A stretch of 7,532 bases of DNA from Bacteroidales bacterium (GTDB lineage: Bacteria; Bacteroidota; Bacteroidia; Bacteroidales; VadinHA17), in contig JAAZAP010000045.1 of NCBI GenBank assembly GCA_012514255.1, positions 1 to 7,532 of the forward strand, in the 5' to 3' direction. Shown in pieces: positions 1 through 7,359 of this stretch. Position numbers and translations under genes: made by a program. The notes beneath the pieces were generated by a model. It saw only the letters and a list, made by a program, of their open reading frames with translations, did not search any database and was not told where the DNA came from. Numbering within the stretch: the stretch's first letter is position 1; every line of letters begins with the position of its first letter.

Positions 1-1291
1 TGCAATCGCCTGTGATCCACAGATCCTGCCACACGAGTATGCCGTTCCTGTCACAGGCATCATAGAATTCAGGCCTCTCGGTGATTGATCCGCCCCAGAC
101 CCTGATCATGTTCATATTCATCTCCGCATGCATCCTGACCTCAGCCTCGTACCGTTCAGGGCTCAGCCTCAACATGCCGTCGGAGGCGATCCAGTTGGCG
201 CCCCGCACAAAAAGCTTCTGGCCGTTGATTGTAAATACCCTGGCGCCCAGAGAATCATCAAAGTAGCTTCCAGTCTCACGGAATCCAAACATCAGATCCT
301 CGCGGTCCAGTGTATTGCCTTTCTTGTCATGGAAAGTGATTACGGCAGGGTATAATGATGGCTGGCCCATACCGTTGGGCCACCATATCCTTGGATCGGT
401 CTGTTTCTGCTCCCTGAAGGTGAAGGTCACGGTTGAGGTTGGCGGAATCTTCAGCTTCTTCTTGTCAGTTGAGCCCATATAGGCCACGGCGATCTCGCCC
501 TCCACAATCTTGTCAGTGGGGTTCACCAGCTCGGCCGAGAAGGTTACAAAGGCGGGGTCCTGAAGCTCCTCCGGCAGTCTCTCGCCCGGCACCCTGGTAC
601 GTGCGAAGCCGTTCCTTATGTCAATATCACCGGTCACCTCTATGGTGACCTTACCCCATATACCTGTATTCCTGTCCCTTATGGGCGGTATCCAGTCCCA
701 GCCGGGGGTGAACTGCATTGTAACATCCCTCCCGATGGTGCCGTCACCGCCTTGGCCTCCGTTGGGATTGCCCGGGTTCAGTGGAGGTTCAACTTTTACG
801 GCAAGGCGATTATGGCCTTCGCGGTTGAGAAGTGATGTCACATTGTATTTATGACGCAGGAACATTCCTTCATTGATGCTGTCACTGATACGTGTCCCGT
901 TGAGAAAGATCTCCGCCCTGTAGTTTATCCCCCTGAACTTCAGCCATACCTGCCGGGTTGAATCTACACTCCCGGTAGAAAAACGGGTAAAGAACCAGTA
1001 TGTGTAATAATCGCGTCCTGCATCCCATATATCGGGAATCTCCTCATTATTCATGCCATACCACGGATCCGGCGCCCTGCCATTGTTAACCAGAGTTGTA
1101 AGCACTGTGCCGGGGACAGCAGCGTTCATCCATCCTGCCAGGTCGGGTTCTTCTGCTGTCAGCTGACAGCCGTCAAGGCTCACCTCCGAGGTTTTTTTTG
1201 CCTTCCACCCGGTAGTGAGCGGCGTCTCCTGTCCTGCCGCCAGCAAAGTAATACATGACAAAAAAAAACTGATTATAAATGCCCTTTTCAT
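1..1291 (-). CDS. Secreted GH2-family glycosidase, N-terminal 430 residues (runs off left edge)
   Basis: This is the 5' part of a glycoside hydrolase family 2 enzyme. Reading the minus strand from the ATG at 1291 gives 430 codons with no stop before the window edge. Residues 1-20 look like a signal peptide (KR, hydrophobic core, LLAAG before QE), so export to the periplasm or surface is likely. About 25-220 fit the GH2 sugar-binding jelly roll: AAVPGTVLTTL near 57-67, DPWYG near 75-79, and GWDWIPPIRDRNTGIWG at 197-213. About 221-335 fit the Ig-like sandwich, with WWPNGMGQPSLY at 303-314. The TIM barrel begins near 350: NGQKLFVRGANWIASD at 356-371, RVWGGSITE at 397-405, and LVWQDLWITGDC at 419-430. 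The last block resembles exo-beta-glucosaminidases and mannosylglycoprotein endo-beta-mannosidases more than LacZ. Both catalytic glutamates should lie beyond the edge, so activity and substrate cannot be judged. It is divergent from the helicase gene. Family assignment is firm; substrate is inferred. Confidence 0.9.
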   Translation of the reverse strand, partial: MKRAFIISFFLSCITLLAAGQETPLTTGWKAKKTSEVSLDGCQLTAEEPDLAGWMNAAVPGTVLTTLVNNGRAPDPWYGMNNEEIPDIWDAGRDYYTYWFFTRFSTGSVDSTRQVWLKFRGINYRAEIFLNGTRISDSINEGMFLRHKYNVTSLLNREGHNRLAVKVEPPLNPGNPNGGQGGDGTIGRDVTMQFTPGWDWIPPIRDRNTGIWGKVTIEVTGDIDIRNGFARTRVPGERLPEELQDPAFVTFSAELVNPTDKIVEGEIAVAYMGSTDKKKLKIPPTSTVTFTFREQKQTDPRIWWPNGMGQPSLYPAVITFHDKKGNTLDREDLMFGFRETGSYFDDSLGARVFTINGQKLFVRGANWIASDGMLRLSPERYEAEVRMHAEMNMNMIRVWGGSITERPEFYDACDRNGILVWQDLWITGDC

Positions 1292-1297
1292 CTCATT

Positions 1298-1301
1298 CTC
1301 C
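1298..1301 (-). promoter_or_regulatory. Possible Shine-Dalgarno site of the GH2 gene
   Basis: On the minus strand GGAG lies six bases before the ATG at 1291, which is classical Shine-Dalgarno spacing. It supports that ATG, which also begins a good signal peptide. Members of the Bacteroidota often do without such sites, and the other starts in this window show none, so this may be chance. Confidence 0.35.
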
Positions 1302-1382
1302 GGTTTTATTCAAGCATGGAAAGATATATAAATATTCCGTTTCTCGTGCCATCAAGTCTTCATTAACAGAGGCACACCGCTG

Positions 1383-1414
1383 GTCTGACAGGGGAACCGG
1401 CAGGTTCACCAGAC
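1383..1414. repeat. Imperfect inverted repeat in the divergent spacer
   Basis: The core is GAACC (1394-1398), loop GGCA, GGTTC (1403-1407). Outward, after a G/A mismatch, two G-C pairs form, then a four-base bulge on the left, then GTCT (1383-1386) pairs with AGAC (1411-1414). It could be an operator or a leader hairpin for either flanking gene. There is no T-tract, so it is not a typical terminator. The core stem is only five pairs, and chance is a real possibility. Confidence 0.3.
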
Positions 1415-1504
1415 TGCTTCCGGTAAATGCATCATATAAATTTCGCCGCAGCCCTTTGATTTTAGCGTGGGAATTTCAAAATTGCAGGTTAATTTGATCC
1501 GATC

Positions 1505-4474
1505 ATGCAGCCCCCCGTCACGAGAGAGCGAGAAAGACTCTTTGCCCTTATCCTTACGCAGCACAGGCGGTGGGGTTCGGTGCTGATGCCATATATGCTG
1601 GAGAGGATGCCGGGCCGCGAATACTATTCATTAAATGAGGCTCTCTCTCCCTTCCCTAACAGTGTGATCCTCTCAGGGCTGGACAATGAGGAGAGGGAAG
1701 CCGTAAGGCTGGTGAACGAGTACTCAGACCGCAACCTGCACAAGCTCTTCTCAAAGCATCGCAATGTAAAGGAGTTCATGGAGAATGTCACTGACAGGGA
1801 TTTCGAGGAGCTCATCAAACCATTTATTGAGTCAAGGATATGCCAGTGTCTTAAGATTGCCCTTCATGAAGGAGTGCCGTTATTCCATCAGAGAACGAAG
1901 ATCACCTCGCTTCACCCGGAAGACAGTCTTACAATCAATCGCGCTGAGGCACAACCGGTCTTCAGGTTTAATCGCTCCCCGGGGTCAACCAGTTACAGCC
2001 TGGTCATCGAATCGGACGGTCGCCCTGTCAACCTGCGCCATCCTTCTGTGGAGATACTCTCAAACAAACCCTGTGTCATAAGGATTGATCATGTCATCCG
2101 CTTTGTGGCAGACATAGAAGGCACCAAGATCAAGCCTTTCCTTGCACGTGACAGGATAATGATTCCTGAAGCCGCCGTAGAAAAATACTTCTCCACCTTC
2201 GTATTGCAGGTTATCAATAATCACCAGGTCACAGGCACCGGGTTCACCCTGAAAGATGCTGTGGCAGAGAAGAAGGCTTTTCTCACCATTGAGAGAACTG
2301 TTACCGGCATGCCAGCCGCTATCCTCAGGTTCCGCTATGACAAGCTGGAGGTCTGGCTCCATGATGAGATGCAGCACTTCACCTCGTTCCGCAATGACGG
2401 TGGGCAGTTCACCTTCCTGAGGAAAGAGCGTGACCATGCATGGGAGAAGGGTTGCGTGGCAGTGCTGGATGAGGCTGGACTTTTCTCCGAGGATGGCATT
2501 CACTTTGTCACTGCCGGCACACGGGAAGAGGATGAGGATAGCCTGTATGACCTGATTGAAACTGTCTCTTACAACAGAAAGAGACTGGAGGGGGCAGGGC
2601 TCATCATCCGGACAGGCAGTCTTGACCGGAAATACTCACTTGACAGACCTGAGATCAGTATAAGCCATCAGGTCATCAACGACTGGTTCGACCTCAAAGC
2701 GATAGTAACCATCGGCGCCTTCAGCATCCCCTTTACCAGGTTCAGGCGTCATATCCTTGAAGGGAAGCGGGAGTATCTGCTGCCTGACGGCACGGTAGCC
2801 CTGCTGCCGGAGGAGTGGTTTGCCCGCTATCGCGGCCTCTTCGAGCTGGGCAGGGAGAGGGATGAAAAGATGATGCTTCACAAGCAACACTTCGGTATAC
2901 TCAGCGAGGTTGTCTCCGGCGAGGAGTGTGACACTTGTGCCCGGCTGGAGAATCTCGTCATGCCTGACAAGCTCAGGCTGCTCCCTGCGCCCAGGGGCCT
3001 CAGGACGGAACTAAGACCCTACCAGCAGGAAGGGTTCAGCTGGCTCCATTTTCTGCAGTCTAACAACCTGGGAGGTTGCCTCGCTGATGACATGGGTCTG
3101 GGAAAGACGCTGCAGACGCTGGCACTGCTGCTGTGGAACAGGGAACAGATGCAGGCACGCAGGGATGCCGCAAGGGCGCGTGATGCAGTACGTGAAAACA
3201 GGGACGAGCAGCAACTCTCTCTCTTCAGCAGGAATATGCCCCCGGCCACATCACTGATAATTGTCCCCGCATCACTGTGCCATAACTGGCATAACGAGAT
3301 TGAACGGTTCACCCCCTCACTGAGAACACTGATACATTACGGGCCCGCCAGACACCGGTCAGCATCATACTTCACCGCCTATGACATTATCATCTCCAGC
3401 TACCACACGGTGCGCCAGGACATAGAGATATTCACCCAGCTCAACTTCTTCTATGTAGTTCTTGACGAGAGCCAGCACATCAAAAACCCGTCATCGCACC
3501 TTTACAGGTCAGTTATGCGCCTCAGGGCAGACAACAGGCTTGTGCTCACCGGCACGCCCGTGGAGAACTCACTCACCGATCTCTGGACACAGCTGAACTT
3601 TGTCAATCCCGGCCTGCTGGGTACCCTGGCCTTCTTCAGGAGGGAGTTTGCCCGCCCCATTGAACGTAATAATGAAGAGGCGAAGGAGAACAGGCTCCGG
3701 AAGATCATCCAGCCCTTTATCATGAGACGCACCAAGGAGATGGTCGTAAGAGAGCTGCCCCCGGTGACGGAGCAGGTGGTTTACTGTGACATGGCCGATG
3801 AGCAGGCAGTGATCTATGAGAGAGAAAAATCCGCAGTGCGAAATACCATCCTGGAAAACATTGAGTCATTGGGCATAGAGAAGTCTGCCATTGTGGTGCT
3901 CCAGGGACTGATGAGGCTCAGGCAGCTGGCCAATCATCCGGTGATGACTGATGATAGCTATACGGGAGAATCGGGTAAGTTTGACACCGTGACCCATAAC
4001 ATTGAGAGCGTGATCTCGGAAGGGCACAGGATACTGATCTTCTCATCTTTCGTAAAGCATCTCGAGCTCTTCCCCGCGTGGCTTGAGCGAAGAGGCATAG
4101 GCTATACAATGCTTACCGGCTCCACCCGGGAGCGGGGCAAAGTCATCGGCACCTTCAGGAACGATCCCGGCATCAAGGTCTTCCTGATCTCACTGAAGGC
4201 CGGCGGTGTGGGACTGAACCTTACCGAGGCCGATTATGTCTTCATCCTCGATCCCTGGTGGAACCCGGCTTCAGAGATACAGGCCCTGAGCCGTGCCCAC
4301 AGAATAGGCCAGGAAAAGAGGGTTTTTGTTCACAGGTACATATCCGGCAATACAATTGAGGAAAAGATCCAGAGGCTCCAGGAGAAGAAAACAAAGCTGG
4401 CCGGAACATTTGTCGACGCCAATAATCCCCTGGGTGATCTTGGCGTAAATGAGATGCTCGAGATACTGAACTGA
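1505..4474 (+). CDS. SNF2-family DEAD/DEAH-type ATPase (Rad54-like bacterial helicase)
   Basis: This is an ATP-driven DNA translocase of superfamily 2, expected to move along duplex DNA and remodel protein-DNA complexes. The C-terminal half holds the full motif set: RPYQQEGF at 504-511, Walker A DMGLGKT at 529-535 (K534), motif Ia LIIVPASL at 584-591, Walker B DESQ at 654-657, motif III LTGTPVEN at 681-688, motif IV ILIFSSF at 843-849, motif V LKAGGVGLNLT at 897-907, DPWWNP at 916-921, and motif VI QALSRAHRIGQ at 926-936. The core therefore looks active. The first 500 residues are typical in length for large bacterial SNF2 proteins but have no domain I recognise; no SWIM CxC...CxH pattern is visible, only one CxxC (475-478). 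A charged insertion at about 545-580 carries QLSLF (570-574). The ATG at 1505 is the earliest start after an in-frame TAA at 1490. No Shine-Dalgarno is seen. The biological role is not shown by the neighbours. Confidence 0.93.
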   Translation: MQPPVTRERERLFALILTQHRRWGSVLMPYMLERMPGREYYSLNEALSPFPNSVILSGLDNEEREAVRLVNEYSDRNLHKLFSKHRNVKEFMENVTDRDFEELIKPFIESRICQCLKIALHEGVPLFHQRTKITSLHPEDSLTINRAEAQPVFRFNRSPGSTSYSLVIESDGRPVNLRHPSVEILSNKPCVIRIDHVIRFVADIEGTKIKPFLARDRIMIPEAAVEKYFSTFVLQVINNHQVTGTGFTLKDAVAEKKAFLTIERTVTGMPAAILRFRYDKLEVWLHDEMQHFTSFRNDGGQFTFLRKERDHAWEKGCVAVLDEAGLFSEDGIHFVTAGTREEDEDSLYDLIETVSYNRKRLEGAGLIIRTGSLDRKYSLDRPEISISHQVINDWFDLKAIVTIGAFSIPFTRFRRHILEGKREYLLPDGTVALLPEEWFARYRGLFELGRERDEKMMLHKQHFGILSEVVSGEECDTCARLENLVMPDKLRLLPAPRGLRTELRPYQQEGFSWLHFLQSNNLGGCLADDMGLGKTLQTLALLLWNREQMQARRDAARARDAVRENRDEQQLSLFSRNMPPATSLIIVPASLCHNWHNEIERFTPSLRTLIHYGPARHRSASYFTAYDIIISSYHTVRQDIEIFTQLNFFYVVLDESQHIKNPSSHLYRSVMRLRADNRLVLTGTPVENSLTDLWTQLNFVNPGLLGTLAFFRREFARPIERNNEEAKENRLRKIIQPFIMRRTKEMVVRELPPVTEQVVYCDMADEQAVIYEREKSAVRNTILENIESLGIEKSAIVVLQGLMRLRQLANHPVMTDDSYTGESGKFDTVTHNIESVISEGHRILIFSSFVKHLELFPAWLERRGIGYTMLTGSTRERGKVIGTFRNDPGIKVFLISLKAGGVGLNLTEADYVFILDPWWNPASEIQALSRAHRIGQEKRVFVHRYISGNTIEEKIQRLQEKKTKLAGTFVDANNPLGDLGVNEMLEILN
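3212..3226 (+). other. Candidate sliding-clamp-binding motif (QLSLF) in the SNF2 protein
   Basis: Residues 570-574 read QLSLF, an exact match to the QL[SD]LF consensus by which bacterial polymerases and repair proteins bind the beta clamp (DnaN). It sits near the end of a charged, Arg/Ala/Glu-rich insertion between motifs I and Ia, a place likely to be an exposed loop. Function is inferred from the motif alone; a five-residue match can arise by chance. Confidence 0.4.
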
Positions 4475-4526
4475 TTTTTTTATAGTTTTACATTGGATTC
4501 ATTCATTATTATAAAAAAACGCTGCA

Positions 4527-5420
4527 ATGAACGAGTATCAGAATCATCCTCTTGCCGGAGCAACAGACCTTGACAGTGCATTCAACAAGCTGTGGTATTT
4601 TTACAAAAAGTATTTCATCGGGCTCTACATCATCTCGGTGGTCAGCGCCCTGCTCACATCTCTAATCACCAGCAGTATTGATCTCTCCTCCTTCCAGGCT
4701 GTTACCGATGACCCGGAGGCAGCCTTCGAGCTCATGAAGTCCTGGGCCGGACCATACGCGCTGATGATGCTTGTGTCACTGCTCTTTGTCGTGATCCTGC
4801 ATGCATGGGTACTGGAGAGGCCCGCGGGGGAGCCCGGATTCGTGGCGTCAATATTGAAGAAGACGCTGGTGGCGCTGGTGCCATACCTCGTTGCCATGGT
4901 TATTCTTACGGTGATAATGACCATGCTGGTCTCAGTGGGAATTGTGCTCCTGGTATTGCCGGGCCTGTTTGCCCTGTTTTACATGGCCACGGTGATAATG
5001 TTTGCCATGCCTGTCACCCTTGTTGAGACCCGCAATCCATTTGAGGTGATAGGGCGTTCCTTCAGGCTGGCGCATAAGAACCTGTGGCCCAATATGGGTT
5101 GGGTTGTGGTTGTGCTGCTGATAATTGTTATTGCGTCCATGCTTCTGAGCGCAGTGGTAATGCTGCCCTTCACCGGCACTTTCATGCGTTCTTTTGCCGA
5201 CCCGGATCAGGCTGCCTCATTGCTTGATATGCACCGCAATCCTCTTTTCATAGGGTTGAACGCTCTCACCAGCGCACTTGTGACGCCCCTGATGCCTCTT
5301 CTGGCGTTCCTTCTCTATTTCAGGAACCGTAGTGAGGAGGTTGTGGCAGAAATAACCACGGACAATGATGGAGCCGTGCGGGTAGAGGATCTTTATCCTC
5401 CTGTAGAGGACAACAACTGA
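4527..5420 (+). CDS. Six-helix membrane protein, YciC / GPDPase-membrane-domain-like
   Basis: This 297-residue integral membrane protein has unknown function. Hydrophobic segments are at about 30-50, 75-95, 112-134, 137-162, 190-213 and 240-264. A block spanning about 144-189 (LPGLFALFYMATVIMFAMPV, then ETRNPFEVIGRSFRLAHKNLWPN) matches the pattern PG...F...A.PV..E...A..RS..L...NLW seen in YciC-like proteins and the membrane domain found beside some glycerophosphodiester phosphodiesterases. No phosphodiesterase catalytic domain is present. The N-terminal 29 residues and the acidic tail (from about 268, rich in E and D) are soluble. The gene begins 52 bp after the helicase on the same strand, so co-transcription is possible, though that gap could hold its own promoter. 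The start ATG follows an A-rich stretch (A7 at 4513-4519) without a Shine-Dalgarno, usual in Bacteroidota. The gene call is firm; the family is a pattern-based guess. Confidence 0.85.
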   Translation: MNEYQNHPLAGATDLDSAFNKLWYFYKKYFIGLYIISVVSALLTSLITSSIDLSSFQAVTDDPEAAFELMKSWAGPYALMMLVSLLFVVILHAWVLERPAGEPGFVASILKKTLVALVPYLVAMVILTVIMTMLVSVGIVLLVLPGLFALFYMATVIMFAMPVTLVETRNPFEVIGRSFRLAHKNLWPNMGWVVVVLLIIVIASMLLSAVVMLPFTGTFMRSFADPDQAASLLDMHRNPLFIGLNALTSALVTPLMPLLAFLLYFRNRSEEVVAEITTDNDGAVRVEDLYPPVEDNN

Positions 5421-5426
5421 TCAGGC

Positions 5427-5480
5427 ACCGATCTGCACTATCCAGACACCCGGCTCGGTAATCTTGTTATTATTTCATTG
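5427..5480 (+). terminator. Possible imperfect terminator hairpin after the membrane-protein gene
   Basis: Six bases after the stop, ACCGA (5427-5431) can pair with TCGGT (5455-5459). Stacked inside on the left arm, TCTG (5432-5435) pairs with CAGA (5443-5446) around a seven-base loop, leaving an eight-base bulge on the right arm. A T-rich but broken tract follows (to about 5480). Position fits a terminator between convergent genes, but the bulge and poor T-run make this weak. Nothing else was found in the 183-bp spacer (5421-5603); no good terminator was seen for the opposing AGCS gene. Confidence 0.28.
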
Positions 5481-5603
5481 GTCGAATGGAACTTACATGA
5501 AAATAAATGATCATATCCCTTTGCAGGGTTACTGCTCATGTAGGCTTCATTGCCTGATTATGCCCTATAAAGTTATTGACCTTATGCCACAAGAATCCGG
5601 CCA

Positions 5604-7343
5604 TTATCTGTCGGAGAACCGTTTGCGCATCTTGCCGGATATTTTCTCCTCAGGATACTGTTCTGCAAAGGTGAGCCAGTACTCCTTAACGTTCTCTTTC
5701 ACCTCTTTGCGGAGCAGCAGTATGCCCAGCAGGTTTGGCACAGCCATCAGCACGATGGCAACGTATGAAAGCGACCAGATGATGGTTGTATCAGTGAATG
5801 ACGCCACAAAAAAACCTGCCACATACACAATCCTGTATAAAATCACATATTTCTGCCCGAAGAGGTAAGTGGTTGCCCTGTCGCCATAATAAGACCACGA
5901 TATGGCTGTTGAGAAGGCGAAAAGCAGCAGTGAGAATGTAACTATATATGATCCATACCCCTTCAGCATACTGTGACTGAAGGCATAGGTTGTCAGTGGC
6001 GCACTGTGTATAAGAGACTCCCCTCTCACTGTGAGACTTGACATTGGAGCCAGCTTGCCGGCTATCACCTCCAGCTCTCCGTTAAATGGTTCTTTTCCGG
6101 AAAGGAACCTGATATTCTCAGCCAGGGACCTTGCATGTATAACAGAGATCCCCCCGGTGGCTATCTCACCATTCTCTACCTGCAGCATACCATTGAAGAG
6201 TTCAAGGGATTCCTTACCCCTGATATGTTTCCCCAGAAGTTTAACATCTTCTCTGTTGGTGTCGTCATATACTCCGGCCAGCACCTGCACATCGGTAGGC
6301 TGGAACTGGTTCTCCGTCTTCGTGTTCCATGCTCCCGAGGCAAGCAGCACCAGTCCTGTCAGGGTGCATATGCATATTGTGTCAATGAACGGTTCCAGCA
6401 GTGCTACCATACCCTCCGAGACAGGTTCAGGGGCACGGGCAGCCGAGTGGGCTATTGGCGCCGATCCCTGGCCAGACTCGTTTGAGAAGAGCCCCCTGTT
6501 TATTCCCCTGTTCATCGCAAAGGCGAAGGAAGCTCCCAGGAAGCCTCCCGCAGCTGCCGACCCTGTAAAAGCATCGGTAAAAATGGAGAAAAACGATGGG
6601 ATGATATTCTCAGGATGAGTAAAAATGACAAGCAGGGCGCCCAATATGTAAAGCATTGCCATAAAAGGCACAAGAACCGAAGTCACTTTGGCTATCCTCT
6701 TAATTCCACCAATGATCACCAGTGCAAGCATTACTGCCAGGATGGCGCCGGTAATAATATGTCTGATACCGAACGATGTAAAGACGGAGTTGGATATGCT
6801 GTTTATCTGCGGCAGATTGCCTGTACCGAAGGAGCATAGAATGGTGGCTCCTGCAAAAAAAGCTCCCAGTACCACCCCTGTCTTGATGACCTTGCCGCTG
6901 CGCGTCTTGATGTTCAGCCGCTTCTTCATGTAATACATCGGCCCTCCGGATACCGAACCATCCGGAAGGATATCACGGTATTTGTGCGATATCGATACTT
7001 CAACCATCTTGGTGCACATACCGATGGCCGCTGTTACCAGCATCCAGAACAGGGCAGCAGGTCCCCCGAGATGAATGGCCAGGGCTACACCTGCAATATT
7101 GCCGGTCCCAACGGTGCCTGAGAGGGCGGTGGCAAGCGACTGAAAATGAGAGGTGTCACCTATGTCATGTGAATGATCATATGTGCCCTTTGTTATCCTT
7201 ATTGCATGACGGAAATACCTTATCTGTGGAAAACCCAGGTAGATCGTAAAGAAGAGCCCGGTACCGATAAGCAGCACCATGAACCAGGGATGACCGCCCA
7301 GGTAACCGTCAAGCTTTACAAGAAAATCGTTTAAACCGTGCAT
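5604..7343 (-). CDS. AGCS-family amino acid:sodium symporter with a large insertion
   Basis: This inner-membrane symporter of the alanine or glycine:cation symporter family imports alanine, glycine or a similar small amino acid with sodium (LeuT-like fold). Marks: GTVGTGNIAG at 76-85 (broken first core helix, sodium/substrate site), the AGCS signature region GGPAALFWMLVTAAIG at 93-108 (L in place of the usual second W of FWMW), and RGLFSNESGQGSAPIAHSAA at 283-302. About eleven hydrophobic segments are visible; the last lies near 520-545. At 579 residues it is roughly 100 longer than usual AGCS proteins (450-480). The excess is a soluble stretch at about 341-447 between ASGAW (helix 8) and the YAFSHSMLKGYGSYI region (helix 9). 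The C-terminal tail is cytoplasmic-like and basic. It starts 16 bp after the stop of an NSS symporter gene on the same strand, so they probably form an operon. No Shine-Dalgarno is seen. Family is firm; exact substrate is not shown. Confidence 0.95.
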   Translation of the reverse strand: MHGLNDFLVKLDGYLGGHPWFMVLLIGTGLFFTIYLGFPQIRYFRHAIRITKGTYDHSHDIGDTSHFQSLATALSGTVGTGNIAGVALAIHLGGPAALFWMLVTAAIGMCTKMVEVSISHKYRDILPDGSVSGGPMYYMKKRLNIKTRSGKVIKTGVVLGAFFAGATILCSFGTGNLPQINSISNSVFTSFGIRHIITGAILAVMLALVIIGGIKRIAKVTSVLVPFMAMLYILGALLVIFTHPENIIPSFFSIFTDAFTGSAAAGGFLGASFAFAMNRGINRGLFSNESGQGSAPIAHSAARAPEPVSEGMVALLEPFIDTICICTLTGLVLLASGAWNTKTENQFQPTDVQVLAGVYDDTNREDVKLLGKHIRGKESLELFNGMLQVENGEIATGGISVIHARSLAENIRFLSGKEPFNGELEVIAGKLAPMSSLTVRGESLIHSAPLTTYAFSHSMLKGYGSYIVTFSLLLFAFSTAISWSYYGDRATTYLFGQKYVILYRIVYVAGFFVASFTDTTIIWSLSYVAIVLMAVPNLLGILLLRKEVKENVKEYWLTFAEQYPEEKISGKMRKRFSDR

Positions 7344-7359
7344 AAGGATGTCAGGATTT

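Larger units (their letters stand above)
1292..1504. promoter_or_regulatory. Divergent intergenic region between GH2 and SNF2 genes
   Basis: This 213-bp spacer must hold the 5' signals of both divergent genes. I found no complete Bacteroidota promoter (TTTG, about 19-21 bp, TAnnTTTG) on either strand. Partial matches are TATCTTTC on the minus strand (1326 to 1319), without a properly spaced upstream TTG, and TTAATTTG on the plus strand (1489-1496), eight bases before the helicase ATG. The stretch around 1321-1340 is AT-rich. The short open frame crossing it has no family features and is not a gene. An imperfect hairpin near 1383-1414 is listed separately. Confidence 0.4.

Noticed and set aside
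81..854. Several short plus-strand open frames at the left end
   Set aside because: They are antisense to the GH2 gene, whose minus-strand reading is uninterrupted and full of conserved GH2 blocks.
1654..1857. SWIM-like zinc finger around CQC in the SNF2 N-terminus
   Set aside because: The CxC is not followed by a CxH at the needed distance, so the pattern is incomplete.
2060..2503. A 147-codon open frame on the minus strand inside the SNF2 gene
   Set aside because: It is antisense to a continuous 989-codon gene and shows no recognisable motif.
5542..5555. Small hairpin AGGC-TTCATT-GCCT between the convergent genes
   Set aside because: It has only four firm pairs and no T-tract on either strand, so it does not qualify as a terminator.
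5421..5557. Inverted repeat TCAGGCA (5421-5427) / TGCCTGA (5551-5557)
   Set aside because: The seven-base arms are 123 bases apart, too short and too distant for a convincing terminator or element end.
5464..5868. A 134-codon plus-strand open frame starting in the convergent spacer
   Set aside because: Most of it is antisense to the 3' end of the AGCS gene. The translated protein is Ser/Cys/Tyr-rich with no family features, and no start signal is visible.
6031..6618. A 195-codon open frame on the plus strand
   Set aside because: It lies wholly antisense to the AGCS gene, whose protein shows clear family motifs across this stretch. The plus-strand translation has low-complexity Ser/Pro character and no family features.
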